Assembly: GCA_017889545.1 (NCBI GenBank)
Contig: JAGFZV010000015.1
Location: 1 to 64,000 of the forward strand
Source of the DNA: Bacillota bacterium
GTDB taxonomy: Bacteria; Bacillota; Negativicutes; CTSoil-072
Length of the DNA stretch: 64,000 nt
Direction of reading: 5' to 3'
Positions 1 to 9,165 of the stretch are shown here, one piece after another; within the stretch, counting starts at the first letter, position 1; each line of letters starts with the position of its first letter. The translations under genes were made by a program, and so were the position numbers. The notes under the pieces are model-generated. The model was given only the letters and a program-made list of their open reading frames with translations, was not told where the DNA came from and did no database searches.

Positions 1-15
1 TTTAATTTTACACCG

Positions 16-54
16 AGAGGCAGGTTCTTCGGAACCCGCCTCTTGTATTTTTTT
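16..54 (+). terminator. Intrinsic terminator of a gene left of the window
   Basis: A hairpin with arms AGAGGC.GGTTC and GAACC.GCCTCT around a TTCG tetraloop is followed by TGTATTTTTTT. It reads as a + strand terminator for a gene that ended before the window. Confidence 0.75.
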
Positions 55-56
55 AC

Positions 57-98
57 AAAAAAAAGAAACTGTCCCAATTTTTCTTATTGAGACAGCCC
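57..98 (-). terminator. Second terminator-like hairpin
   Basis: On the minus strand CTGTCTCAAT and ATTGGGACAG pair over 10 bp (one G-U) and are followed by TTTCTTTTTTTT. No minus-strand gene ends here in the window, so its role is unclear; it may act as a back-up bidirectional terminator. Confidence 0.45.
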
Positions 99-283
99 CC
101 TTCTTGTCATGCCAAAATGTTAAGATATTTCACTCTTCTTTTCGTCTTTAAACCCTTTTCGACTATTTTTTTGATATACTTTCATTAAGAAGTTCTTTAC
201 CAGAAACGTCTATCAACTTTGATTAACTTTATCACGCAAAAAAAGATCCGCAATAGGATTGTTTCTCCGCTAAGGAATACGAA

Positions 284-1474
284 ATGGGGGGATGTACTTT
301 GATGGCCTGGCTGACAAACCGAAAACAATCGATCGGAATCATTTGTATCTTGGCAATAGTTGCTGGCGCTGGTTGGTTCCTCTTTACCAAAGGACCACTT
401 GGACCAACAAAAGTGACAGTGACCAAAGCCCATAACGAAAACCTAAAACCCAGTGTTTTCGGCATTGGCACGGTAGAAGCGCGTCTGTCTTATGCTATCG
501 GTCCTACACAGGCCGGGCGAGTATTAACCGTTTTGGCTGATCAGGGGGATACAGTACAAGCTGGTCAAATTCTCGGCGAAATTGATCCGGTCGATCTTGA
601 CCAACGTCTGCTAAGCGCGTCTGCCGCAGTCGCAAAGGCCCAAAGTGCGATGGCAGCCAGCGAGGCGCAAGTACGGGATGCATATAGCCGTAACAATCTG
701 GCCCAGACGAATGCCAAACGGTACAGCGATTTGTTATCCGCACAAGCAATCAGCCAAGAACTGGCCGACACGAAACAAAATGAAGCGAGTGCCTCGCAGG
801 CTGCACTGGATGCCGCACAAGCATCACTAGCCACAGCCCGGGAGGAAATTTCGCGATCCATATCAGACCGCGATGCGATTATGATCCTGCGAACCAATTT
901 TCAGCTTATCAGTCCGGCGCAGGGAATTATTGTATCGCGCGATGCTGAACCAGGGACTACCGTAGTTGCCGGCCAATCTGTCTTTCATTTAATTGATCCG
1001 CAAACGCTTTGGGTGCGAACACGAATTGACCAATCCCGTTTTTACGGCATTGCTGTCGGACAATCTGCTGCCATCGTCTTGCGTTCCCGCCCGGACGCGC
1101 CGATTTCCGGCCGGGTTACTCGGCTGGAAGTCCAGGGAGACAACGTGACCGAAGAACGCTTTGTCAACGTAAGCTTTAATGAACTGCCGAGCATTATCCC
1201 TCTTGGTGAATTGGCAGAAGTCACCATTGATCTGCCGCCTGTTAATAATGCTTTAGTGGTGCCCACTGCTGCCGTCAAGCGCCTAAATAAACAAGACGGC
1301 GTCTGGATAGCAGACAATGGAAGGCTCAAGTTCCAGCCAATAACCATCGGCGCACAGTCTTTGGATGGAAAAACCCAGATTATCGCTGGCTTGAGCACTG
1401 ATGACGCCGTGGTAGTATATAACCCCAAACCACTTACTGACGGGATGAAAGTTCGGGTGGAAAAACAGCCATGA
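284..1474 (+). CDS. HlyD-family periplasmic adaptor of an ABC exporter
   Basis: A 396-residue membrane-fusion protein. An N-terminal membrane anchor (about residues 15-32) is followed by a biotinyl-lipoyl-like half, a long coiled-coil hairpin rich in Ala/Gln (about 100-205), the second lipoyl half, and a beta-barrel domain. It should link an inner-membrane transporter to the periplasm or outer membrane, which fits a diderm host. The gene overlaps the downstream permease by ATGA, and an ATPase follows, the order of DevB-DevC-DevA or MacA/MacB-like exporters. Two starts are possible: ATG at 284 has AAGGA 7 nt upstream, and ATG at 302 has a G-rich stretch upstream. The substrate is unknown. Confidence 0.9.
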   Translation: MGGCTLMAWLTNRKQSIGIICILAIVAGAGWFLFTKGPLGPTKVTVTKAHNENLKPSVFGIGTVEARLSYAIGPTQAGRVLTVLADQGDTVQAGQILGEIDPVDLDQRLLSASAAVAKAQSAMAASEAQVRDAYSRNNLAQTNAKRYSDLLSAQAISQELADTKQNEASASQAALDAAQASLATAREEISRSISDRDAIMILRTNFQLISPAQGIIVSRDAEPGTTVVAGQSVFHLIDPQTLWVRTRIDQSRFYGIAVGQSAAIVLRSRPDAPISGRVTRLEVQGDNVTEERFVNVSFNELPSIIPLGELAEVTIDLPPVNNALVVPTAAVKRLNKQDGVWIADNGRLKFQPITIGAQSLDGKTQIIAGLSTDDAVVVYNPKPLTDGMKVRVEKQP

Positions 1475-2664
1475 TTAACCTTGCTGTCAAAGAAATTGCC
1501 TACAGTTGGTTTCGCTACGTGCTGACCGCCTTCGGATTAGGACTATTAATCGGAGTTACACTGACCATGACCGGTTTGGTGCGAGGTATGATGGATGATG
1601 CGATTTCTCTCATCCAAGGTACCCACGCCGATTTATGGGTGGTACAGGATGATACCATGGGTCCGTATGCCGAATCTTCCACTCTGTATGATGACCTGTA
1701 TCGCAGCATTGCCGGCCTGCCTGGCGTAGCTGAAGTCAGCAATGTCGCTTACCTCACAGTGCAGGCGCGGTATGGCGGTACGGACATACGCGTCTTAGTT
1801 GCCGGATTTAATCATGATCGGCCTGGTGAACCACCCTACCTAGTGGCCGGTCGACCTATCACCAAGTCTCATTATGAAGCCATTGCCGATACCAAGACCG
1901 GTTTAAAAGTTGGCGACAAAATCGGCATCCGGCGGGATGAATATACTATTGTCGGTTTGACTAATCGCATGGTTTCATCGGGTGGCGATCCAGTCGTGTT
2001 TATTACCATGCAAGATGCTCAGATCGTGCAATTCCAAAAAGATAATACTTCCATCTACAATGACCGTAATCGTCTGGCTTCCAATCCTCAGCTTAACCGG
2101 CCGGGTATACCAGGGCTCTTGCAGGCAGTCACCGTTTCGCAACTGTCCAATAATAAAATTAATGCAGTACTGGTCCGCGTTTCTCCCGGCTACGACCCAT
2201 CTGGAGTAGCCGATAATATTCGGCGTTGGAAGCATTTTAAAGTATATACCTATGAGCAAATGACAAAAATTCTGCAAGAAAAAGTCATCGTAAATGCCCT
2301 CCGGCAGTTGGGGATGTTTATGGGCATATTGGCCATTGTCAGCACAGCTATCATTGCCCTGATTATCTATACTATGACCCTCGGAAAAATCAAGGAAATC
2401 GCGGTTTTGAAGCTGGTAGGGGCAAAAAACAGCACGATTGCCGGGATGATCCTTCAAGAAGCATGGGGCCTCGGCCTGCTCGGATTTATTGTGGGTAAAG
2501 TTGCTTCTACACTATGGGCGCCGTTCTTTCCCAAACACATTGAGTTTATTTTTACCGATACAATCGTCGCCTTTCTGCTTACTATGCTTATTTGCACTCT
2601 GTCCAGTATTATTGGCATCCGGGCCGCGCTAAAAGTCCAGCCGTCTTCGGCTCTGGGAGGTTGA
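1471..2664 (+). CDS. ABC transporter permease, FtsX/DevC type
   Basis: A 397-residue membrane protein with one N-terminal membrane helix (about residues 15-37), a large extracytoplasmic domain (about 40-270), and three C-terminal helices (about 280-390). This is the MacB/FtsX-like 1+3 topology. Its start overlaps the adaptor stop, and the ATPase gene follows 8 nt after its own stop, so the three are one transcription unit. It is the membrane subunit of the exporter. Confidence 0.9.
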   Translation: MINLAVKEIAYSWFRYVLTAFGLGLLIGVTLTMTGLVRGMMDDAISLIQGTHADLWVVQDDTMGPYAESSTLYDDLYRSIAGLPGVAEVSNVAYLTVQARYGGTDIRVLVAGFNHDRPGEPPYLVAGRPITKSHYEAIADTKTGLKVGDKIGIRRDEYTIVGLTNRMVSSGGDPVVFITMQDAQIVQFQKDNTSIYNDRNRLASNPQLNRPGIPGLLQAVTVSQLSNNKINAVLVRVSPGYDPSGVADNIRRWKHFKVYTYEQMTKILQEKVIVNALRQLGMFMGILAIVSTAIIALIIYTMTLGKIKEIAVLKLVGAKNSTIAGMILQEAWGLGLLGFIVGKVASTLWAPFFPKHIEFIFTDTIVAFLLTMLICTLSSIIGIRAALKVQPSSALGG

Positions 2665-2672
2665 TCGCATAC

Positions 2673-3419
2673 ATGCAATTGCTTCAAACATCACTAGATG
2701 CCCCGTTCGCCATCCAGATGGAGAATTTGGTTAAAACCTACGGTTCTGGTCCCACCGCTGTTCATGCCATCAGAGGAGTCAACCTTTCTGTCCGTCCTGG
2801 CGAAGTAGTCGGTCTGCTCGGCCCCAGTGGTTCGGGGAAAACAACTCTTTTGCAATGTCTGGGAGCAATCATTGATCCCACGAGTGGACGCATCATCCTT
2901 GACGGTGAGCTGATTTATGACAATGGCTGGCTTATAAAAGACCTCAGAGCACTCCGTCGGGATAAAATTGGCTTTGTTTTTCAGGCACCCTACCTTATCC
3001 CTTTTATATCGGTATTGGATAATGTTGCTCTTTTACCGATGCTGGCCGGCCAATCAAACAGCAACGCCCGCCAGCGCGCATTGGAATTATTAACAGTTCT
3101 GGAAGTAAGCCACCGAGCCCACGCTAAACCATTTGAGTTATCCGGCGGCGAACAACAGCGAGTAGCCATCGCACGCGCCTTGGCGAATAAACCGCCCTTC
3201 ATCTTGGCAGACGAACCGACTGCGCCTCTTGATAGCGACCGCTCACTCATTGTCATGAATCTGCTAGCCCGTCTAGCTGCACAATATAATACTGCCATCA
3301 TCGTCATCACCCATGATGATGTCATTATACCCCGGTTTAAAAGGTTATATCGACTGCGGGACGGAATTGCCACTGAAGAACAAGGAGAAGGACTTCCTTT
3401 CCCGGATCAGCCTGCTTAA
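2673..3419 (+). CDS. ABC transporter ATP-binding protein, LolD/DevA type
   Basis: A 248-residue ATPase with Walker A (GPSGSGKTT), the signature LSGGEQQRVAIARAL and Walker B followed by DEPTAPLDSD. The usual Asn/Gly of the D-loop region is Pro here. Start ATG 2673 is chosen because GGGAGG lies 12 nt upstream, overlapping the end of the permease gene; an in-frame extension to 2592 would lie inside that gene. It energises the HlyD/FtsX-type exporter encoded just upstream. Confidence 0.9.
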   Translation: MQLLQTSLDAPFAIQMENLVKTYGSGPTAVHAIRGVNLSVRPGEVVGLLGPSGSGKTTLLQCLGAIIDPTSGRIILDGELIYDNGWLIKDLRALRRDKIGFVFQAPYLIPFISVLDNVALLPMLAGQSNSNARQRALELLTVLEVSHRAHAKPFELSGGEQQRVAIARALANKPPFILADEPTAPLDSDRSLIVMNLLARLAAQYNTAIIVITHDDVIIPRFKRLYRLRDGIATEEQGEGLPFPDQPA

Positions 3420-3448
3420 CAAATACATGAAAAAACATCCCATAAAAA

Positions 3449-3479
3449 TAAAGGAATAGCCACTTTGGCTATTCCTTTA
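3449..3479. terminator. Shared terminator between convergent genes
   Basis: A 14-bp perfect stem (arm TAAAGGAATAGCCA) with a 3-nt loop lies between the exporter ATPase (+) and the FMN-binding protein (-). It overlaps the last codons of the minus-strand gene. Confidence 0.75.
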
Positions 3480-4035
3480 TTTTACCCGTTTTCAAAACTT
3501 CTGCAGCATTCGCAACGGCTTTTGTAATGCCATAGGAAGAATTAGTAGCGCCCGATATCGCATCAATGCCTTTGCCAAGAACAAAACCGGCATCGATATT
3601 TTTACCGATAAATTGAGACAAAAAATTGTTTTTATAAATTTTTTCAAACACGTTTGGTGTGTCGTGCTGTTCAACAATACTAATATTAGTAATTTTGTGC
3701 TCTATATTGATAATAACCAATACGGATATTTCCGATTGATGCCCCATGGCTTTTCCTACCGTTGCATATTCACTTGAACCGTCTTTATTGGTTATTTTAA
3801 TAATCAAAGGATCTTGTTGTAATTGCTCTAACTTGGTTTCCGCCGGAAGTAATTTTTCAACTGCCGGATTAGAATACAAAACCAGAGAAGGCTTAACTTC
3901 CTGGACCATTACAGGAACGGAAGGCGAAATTTGAGGCGGCTCAGAAATAGCTTTATGGATAAAGAATGATACCATAAAAAATATGGCTGCCAACATGATA
4001 TAAGATAAAATATCTAAAAATGATCTCTTATTCAT
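3469..4035 (-). CDS. Membrane-anchored FMN-binding domain protein
   Basis: A 188-residue protein with one N-terminal membrane helix (about residues 10-28) and a C-terminal FMN-binding domain like those of RnfG, NqrC and NosR/PceC relatives. The flavinylation motif is seen near the C-terminus as DAISGATNSS, where the Thr of the GAT motif is the usual covalent FMN site after ApbE action. It should be an extracytoplasmic flavin electron carrier. It stands alone, without other Rnf or Nqr genes, so its redox partner cannot be inferred. Confidence 0.85.
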   Translation of the reverse strand: MNKRSFLDILSYIMLAAIFFMVSFFIHKAISEPPQISPSVPVMVQEVKPSLVLYSNPAVEKLLPAETKLEQLQQDPLIIKITNKDGSSEYATVGKAMGHQSEISVLVIINIEHKITNISIVEQHDTPNVFEKIYKNNFLSQFIGKNIDAGFVLGKGIDAISGATNSSYGITKAVANAAEVLKTGKIKE

Positions 4036-4150
4036 AATTTAACCGCCTTATTGTTCAATATGATTTATCCCATTCTTATTATACACTCAACCTCTAATTT
4101 AACGCCATTCGAGTAATAAATTAATGGGGGTGCAGCGAATGATAAACTCA

Positions 4151-5341
4151 CTAATACCGGCACGCCTTGCCTTCATTAACAAAAATAAGGTATTTACAAA
4201 GCATCGCGTGCTGAAAAAAACGACACGGCTCTAATCCCACTACCTCTTTTAATTTCGCCAGTCGGAATTTCAGCGTGTTTCGGTGTATAAATAAAGCGTT
4301 CGCCGTATCAGAAATACTAAGATTGTTATCCAACAAGGTTCTTAACGTTTTTTGCATGTCATACTTTACTTGAATTTTGTCTAAAATCTGTCCAAGTTCC
4401 ATTAACGCCAAGCATGAGTTATACTGAACGTCTCTCTTAATAAATAAGTAATTCAATAATATCTCAAATTCGCTGATCGAGCGAACCATCGATGGGTCGG
4501 CATAATCCAAGGCAAAAACCGCTTCATGATAAGAGTGCCGTAATTGGGACTCTGTCAATGCACGGCTGCCAACTCCAATTCGAATTTCCAATCGAGGCTC
4601 AACAGATCTAAGGATACTCGCAATGCCTGCTACAAAAACACGGATCAGCTTTGCATCGGTTTTTTTCGGCAATGCCTTCAGGATGACTAAATTCTTTTTA
4701 TAAAAAAGGCTCATATCGTCAGAAGTAACGTGATCACTTTCCTTTAACAAATTGGAAACACTTTCCCGCATGCGGTCGGAAAACAAATTTTGGAGGCCAT
4801 CGTAAGCATAATTCGCATCGATCTGAGACTCCAGTTTGGCTACTAAGACCAACCGCGGGATATTTAATGTATAATGCAGCATTCCGGCCAAAGTGTGGAT
4901 ATCATCCAGAACTGTATTTTGATTATCTTCGAACAATAAATTCACTAATTGTTCTTTCATCCGATTTTCCGATCCATAATCTGCCAAAAACATCTCCCGT
5001 TCAAGAATCAGCTCGGTAACAGTCTTCACCAATTTAGCAGTATTCCGAACCTCATTAGGTTCTCCTGTCACCCCAACTACGCCTACAGTCTTGTTTTTCA
5101 AGTCAATTGGCCACATCACTCCGGATACAGCGCCAGGATAAAGGTGTTCCTCTTCCGGGAAGATTTCCACAACATGATGTTCCGCGGCAGCCAGCATGCC
5201 GCCTTGATGAAAAGTGTCTATCCTTCCGGATTGTCCGGAAGCAATAATGATCCCGCTGCAATCCATTATGTTGACATTACGCTGTACGATTACCATAAGA
5301 TGGTCAACAATTTTTTGCGCCAACTCTCTTGAAATAATCAC
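4151..5341 (-). CDS. CdaR-family sugar-diacid-type transcriptional regulator
   Basis: About 396 residues. The N-terminal third matches the putative sugar-diacid recognition domain, the middle is a degenerate GGDEF-like region, and the C-terminus is a PucR-type helix-turn-helix (SISDTANALFIHRNTLKFRL, about residues 345-370). The start chosen is GTG at 5341, because GGGAGGG sits 10 nt upstream and the protein then begins V-I-I-S-R-E-L-A, as CdaR relatives do. It lies downstream of, and on the same strand as, the UxaA/LarA-like genes and is a likely regulator of them in response to a hydroxy acid. Confidence 0.85.
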   Translation of the reverse strand: MIISRELAQKIVDHLMVIVQRNVNIMDCSGIIIASGQSGRIDTFHQGGMLAAAEHHVVEIFPEEEHLYPGAVSGVMWPIDLKNKTVGVVGVTGEPNEVRNTAKLVKTVTELILEREMFLADYGSENRMKEQLVNLLFEDNQNTVLDDIHTLAGMLHYTLNIPRLVLVAKLESQIDANYAYDGLQNLFSDRMRESVSNLLKESDHVTSDDMSLFYKKNLVILKALPKKTDAKLIRVFVAGIASILRSVEPRLEIRIGVGSRALTESQLRHSYHEAVFALDYADPSMVRSISEFEILLNYLFIKRDVQYNSCLALMELGQILDKIQVKYDMQKTLRTLLDNNLSISDTANALFIHRNTLKFRLAKLKEVVGLEPCRFFQHAMLCKYLIFVNEGKACRY

Positions 5342-5510
5342 AAGTTGCAATCCCTCCCATTCATATTGGCAAACGATGTTATTAACAAAAACCGAATTTT
5401 CGAAGTCGCAAGGTCCATTGTATAATTCTGCCAAACTTAAGCAAATTCCTACTTAATGCGGCAAAACGTTCTTATATACAACAACTCAGCAATACCGGCT
5501 TACAAAAAAT

Positions 5511-5543
5511 CATGGTCTGCAGCCCTATAAGCTGCAGACCATG
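5511..5543 (-). terminator. Terminator after the UxaA-like operon
   Basis: A 12-bp perfect stem (CATGGTCTGCAG and CTGCAGACCATG) is followed on the minus strand by ATTTTTTG. It ends transcription of the LarA/UxaA operon before the CdaR-type gene. Confidence 0.85.
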
Positions 5544-5583
5544 CAAACTGTGAAAAAGCACTTCCCAAGTTCTTTTCGTTTAC

Positions 5584-6744
5584 CTAAATAACAGGCCCCC
5601 ACATGTAGATATCCATTGCATTTGAATAGCCGGATATTTCAGCCTTTGTCATACCGCCTGAAGCAATCCGAACCAGTTCTTCGAGAATTCGCTGCCCAGC
5701 GTCAGGAATTGTATCAGTTCCCTCAATTACTCCGCTCAAATTCATATCGATATGATCACTCATTTTTTCGGCCGCAGTACGGCTGCCGGTAATTTTAAGA
5801 ACCGGCACAAAGGGAAATCCTTGAGGCGCCCCCCGTCCAGTGGCAAAGGCGATGACATTTGCTCCGGCAGCAGCCAATCCGGTAAGAATTTCCGGTTCGC
5901 GCCCAGGCGAATCCATAACAACCAACCCTCTTACCGTCGGTCGCACGCCATATTCGTAAACTGCCTGAATAGGCGCGGTACCCGCCTTGGCAATGGCGCC
6001 AAGCGATTTTTCTTCAATAGTGGTTAGTCCACCCTTGATGTTGCCTCCGGTAGGCTGTCCACCCCGAATATCTTCCCCAACTGCCATCGCCCTCTTCTCC
6101 ATGCGATCCACCAAGCTGATAATCCCTTGGGCTACCGTTTCATTCACGGCATGGCGAGCCAAAATATGCTCAGCACCGATGAATTCGGTTACTTCACCCA
6201 ATATGGAAACTCCGCCGGCTGCCACAAGGAGATCGGAAGCCACACCGATGGCCGGGTTCGGTACCAAGCCCGAGGTCGTATCCGAACTGCCGCATTTCAT
6301 ACCCATCACCAACTCACTGATCGGAAACGGTTCACGTTGCTGCAAGGAAGCTTCCCGTACCATTTCCTGCGCCAACAATATTCCTTCTGCCGCAGTGCGT
6401 GTCGCTCCGCCTATTTCCTGCACAACAAGATGTTCCACTCTTTTGCCGCTGGCCTGAATACCGGCGATTACACCTGCAAGATCAGTGCTTTCACACCCTA
6501 AACTTACGACAATCACCGAATGAAGATTCGGATTGCGACCTAAGCCAATTAACGCATGGTTCACTTTGCCAATATCAAGAGGCGTTTGGCAACAGCCTTG
6601 ATGATGAGTAAACCGCGCCGTTCCCTGTACTTGACGGACAATATTCTCCACTACTTCGTTAACACACACAACAGCCGATAAAATGCCCACATAATTTCTT
6701 GTTCCTACCGTACCATCTGCGCGCCGATATCCCATAAATTCCAT
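5584..6744 (-). CDS. UxaA family hydro-lyase, large (C-terminal) part
   Basis: A 386-residue protein matching the large domain of altronate/galactarate dehydratases (UxaA/GarD), beginning MEFMGYRRADGTVGTRNYVG. Conserved elements include the HHQGCCQT stretch near residue 50, MKCGSSDTTSG near 165, and GRGAPQGFPFVPVLKITG near 310. The start at 6744 has AAGGAGGG 6 nt upstream. It sits 1 nt after the stop of the small SAF-domain gene, so the two probably form one heteromeric iron-dependent dehydratase acting on a sugar acid or other hydroxy acid. The substrate is not known. Confidence 0.88.
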   Translation of the reverse strand: MEFMGYRRADGTVGTRNYVGILSAVVCVNEVVENIVRQVQGTARFTHHQGCCQTPLDIGKVNHALIGLGRNPNLHSVIVVSLGCESTDLAGVIAGIQASGKRVEHLVVQEIGGATRTAAEGILLAQEMVREASLQQREPFPISELVMGMKCGSSDTTSGLVPNPAIGVASDLLVAAGGVSILGEVTEFIGAEHILARHAVNETVAQGIISLVDRMEKRAMAVGEDIRGGQPTGGNIKGGLTTIEEKSLGAIAKAGTAPIQAVYEYGVRPTVRGLVVMDSPGREPEILTGLAAAGANVIAFATGRGAPQGFPFVPVLKITGSRTAAEKMSDHIDMNLSGVIEGTDTIPDAGQRILEELVRIASGGMTKAEISGYSNAMDIYMWGPVI

Positions 6745-6745
6745 A

Positions 6746-7045
6746 TTAACCCTCCTTTTGCAGATCACCGCGTCCGCGCAGACTCTCAATATTTTGCACA
6801 TGCGCGTGACAACCGGATTGAATATCCACCGTAGCCCGTCCAATCACTTCGCCGTATTTAAGGATTTCTTCGCCTTTTGGAATGAACCGTACAGCAAACT
6901 TGTGACCATAGGGAATCTCCTCATTGATAACAAGCTGATGCAAGTCCCGGTCAAGACGAACCATCGCCACCTGACCTGGCACAAGATCTTGAACTGCAGT
7001 CGCGACATTATCAGATGGTCGAAGGGAAATTGCGTCAACAATCAA
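6746..7045 (-). CDS. UxaA family SAF-domain small subunit
   Basis: About 99 residues matching the N-terminal SAF domain of altronate dehydratase, with the motif PYGHKFAV near the middle and YGEVIGRAT after it. In many species this domain is fused to the large part; here the two are separate adjacent genes. An ATG at 7054 directly abuts the ribosome site AAGGAG and leaves no spacing, so TTG at 7045, 9 nt after AAGGAG, is the more likely start. Confidence 0.85.
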   Translation of the reverse strand: MIVDAISLRPSDNVATAVQDLVPGQVAMVRLDRDLHQLVINEEIPYGHKFAVRFIPKGEEILKYGEVIGRATVDIQSGCHAHVQNIESLRGRGDLQKEG

Positions 7046-7128
7046 AATACTCATCTCCTTATTTCTTTTTCAAAGTCCGGTTCTTAATCTTTTATGCAAC
7101 CTCCTTCCCATTGCACTATTTCAAATCA

Positions 7129-8394
7129 TCAACGTACAATTACTGCAACACCGTCAGGAATAATGGTTACTTTCGCCTTGGATCCAACAATTTCCTCCGC
7201 TTTTTGCATGGCTTCCTCCAGAGTTAAAGCAACTTGAAATCCCATATCTTTAATTATTTGATGGTCTCGATCGGTAACAAAAATAATTGAATGTTTTAAT
7301 TGAATTCGAGCCATAATTTGCGTTGCCCATTGATCCGGGATGGTCGATTCCCGATCGATTTTCATGATTTTATCCATAGCTTCCTGTGCCCCGCCCCGCA
7401 GCCATTCATACATATCCGCACTTCCATGTCCATCTCCCAGGGCAGCGGGAACAATAATGACTCCGCCAGCCTTACAGGTAGCTTCCGCTGACGACAATGC
7501 TTTCACATGCTGATAAATATTCTGATCAAGAGGGTAACCGCCATTAGTGGTAATGACAATATCTGCCGGCTTGGCTTCTACAGCAGCAAGATCGTTGGCA
7601 AAACTACATCCTGCCAGATGAGCCTCTTCCAAATCACCGGCAAAAGCTTGAATAATTTTTTTATTGGCATCAATCACAACATTAAGAATAAACGCTAATT
7701 TGGCTTGTTTCGCTGCATACAACATATCCGTATGAAGCGGGTTGCCATCCAAAATCCCCGCCCTTGCGTTTTCATGCGCAATAAATTCAGAACAATGATT
7801 GGCCAGTACAGTAACATCACTGACAATGCCAGGCAGTACGCTTTTTCGGCCGCCGGAAAAGCCGGCAAATAAATGTGGTTCGATAAATCCTTCTGCAATT
7901 AATAGATCGGCTTCCATGGCAAGTTTATTAATGATTAAATTGCCTCCGGACGGCAATTTACCCGCATTGACCATTGTTTCTTTGTCCCAGCAATTATGTA
8001 CGACAATCTTTTCGTTTTGCGCCATTTCTTCGCCAAATTTATTTACAATTTCTTCTTCCGTAGTAGCACGATGAAATCCGGTAGCAATCAGGAAGGTGAT
8101 TTCCGCCTCCGGATTGACGCTGCGTATTTCCGCCAACATCAACGGAGCAATAATCTTCGTAGGTACCGGCCGGGTATGATCGCTGGTGACAATTACAATT
8201 TTTTTGTGATCTTTGGCCAATTCGCTCAATCGCAAAGATCCAACCGGATTGATCAAGGCAGACTTAACGAGGTCTTCTTCCCCCGCTTCCGGCCGATATT
8301 GGTGAGCACGGGATTCCAAAACACCCTCCACTCGTTCCTCAGGCAGTTGAAGTTCCAGGTAAGTCTTTCCAAAAGGAATTTCCACTATGATCAT
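7129..8394 (-). CDS. LarA-like nickel-pincer racemase/epimerase homolog
   Basis: A 421-residue member of the LarA/DUF2088 family. Family-typical motifs are visible: SDHTRPVP (about residue 70), TGFHR (about 105), and EPHLFAGFSGGRKSVLPGI (about 170-190), which holds the His and Lys positions that carry the nickel-pincer cofactor in lactate racemase, then NHCSEF. Known homologs racemise or epimerise alpha-hydroxy acids (lactate, malate, phenyllactate, gluconate). The next genes encode a UxaA-type dehydratase, so the pair may convert an epimeric acid and then dehydrate it. Cofactor genes larB, larC and larE are not in this window. Confidence 0.85.
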   Translation of the reverse strand: MIIVEIPFGKTYLELQLPEERVEGVLESRAHQYRPEAGEEDLVKSALINPVGSLRLSELAKDHKKIVIVTSDHTRPVPTKIIAPLMLAEIRSVNPEAEITFLIATGFHRATTEEEIVNKFGEEMAQNEKIVVHNCWDKETMVNAGKLPSGGNLIINKLAMEADLLIAEGFIEPHLFAGFSGGRKSVLPGIVSDVTVLANHCSEFIAHENARAGILDGNPLHTDMLYAAKQAKLAFILNVVIDANKKIIQAFAGDLEEAHLAGCSFANDLAAVEAKPADIVITTNGGYPLDQNIYQHVKALSSAEATCKAGGVIIVPAALGDGHGSADMYEWLRGGAQEAMDKIMKIDRESTIPDQWATQIMARIQLKHSIIFVTDRDHQIIKDMGFQVALTLEEAMQKAEEIVGSKAKVTIIPDGVAVIVR

Positions 8395-8431
8395 AGTATT
8401 CTTCGCTCCTCTACCAGTATTTATCCTTCAC

Positions 8432-8607
8432 ACAGCCTGTAAGACCCCGCCCTTTTAGGTCGGGAGCCTGTACCCGGAGGGTGAAACAGGCTGTAGATCG
8501 AAGTAAATTCGACTAAACTTCAGGTGGAATTGCCTGTACCATACGAGTTCCTGTGCCCTTTGGGTACCTGTGCCCGGAGGGTGAAACTCCACCTGAAGTA
8601 AGTCTAC
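8432..8607 (+). repeat. Structured repeat, copy A
   Basis: This copy lies in the 342-nt gap between the LarA-like gene and the next ORF. It has hairpin 1 closed by ACAGCCTGT and ACAGGCTGT, a linker GATCGAAGTAAATTCGACTAA, hairpin 2 closed by CTTCAGGTGGA and TCCACCTGAAG, then TAAGTCTAC. Both hairpin interiors contain nearly the same stretch (CCTGTrCCCGGAGGGTGAAAC), which suggests internal duplication. GTAGA before the linker can pair with TCTAC at the end. Two diverged copies lie near 50.6 kb. It could be a miniature mobile element or a remnant of a transposon-associated RNA; I do not recognise the family. Confidence 0.65.
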
Positions 8608-8736
8608 ATTCATGATTTTAACTTCTCTTTCTTTCACGAGCATGGCTGCTTCAAATATTCGCTTCTATTTATCTAAATATTCCATTAACTAAAATTTATT
8701 TCCTTTGTATGTCACAGACAATAATTACAGCTGTCC

Positions 8737-8958
8737 ATGGCTCGCCATTGTCCATCATGCACATGTCCAAACTGTGTAGAAGGTAAATTAGTTAAGATCG
8801 GGACTGTTGAAAAACTAATAAACGAGAGCCAAATAAAAAACGCAATCCAGTTTAAAGTAGATAATGACATCTCTTTCTTAAAAGAAACACTAGAAAAACA
8901 GCTTGCCGTAGATGTCGATGTGATTGACAGCAATACTGTGCGAATTTATTTTGTGTAA
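8737..8958 (+). CDS. Small Cys-rich hypothetical protein
   Basis: A possible 73-residue protein with an N-terminal CPSCTCPNC cluster that could bind a metal, followed by a mixed alpha/beta-like region. No convincing ribosome site precedes the ATG, so it may be unexpressed or a domain remnant. A hairpin lies about 40 nt after the stop. No function is assigned. Confidence 0.4.
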   Translation: MARHCPSCTCPNCVEGKLVKIGTVEKLINESQIKNAIQFKVDNDISFLKETLEKQLAVDVDVIDSNTVRIYFV

Positions 8959-8996
8959 AATAACTTTGTCCTCCCCCTCATTTTGAAAAATAGAAA

Positions 8997-9035
8997 CCAG
9001 GAAGCTTCCCCTTCACGAGGAAAAAGCCTTCCTGG
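8997..9035. terminator. Hairpin between convergent genes
   Basis: CCAGGAAG pairs with CTTCCTGG, with further pairing inside. It lies between the small Cys-rich ORF (+) and the ModA-like gene (-). There is no strong T-run, so termination is probable but not certain. Confidence 0.45.
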
Positions 9036-9165
9036 CATCATTCACGATATACGATTGTCTGTCATTCCAATATAACCTTCAGGTTATGTTAGCGAGCAGC
9101 TTATGCCCATTGTCGAGAAGTAATATATATTCTCCTTTTTTTTAAAAATTTCTGCCTATGTCATT

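Noticed and set aside
8455-8643. A 62-codon minus-strand ORF
   Set aside because: It lies inside structured repeat copy A; its sequence is explained by the hairpins and it has no family likeness.
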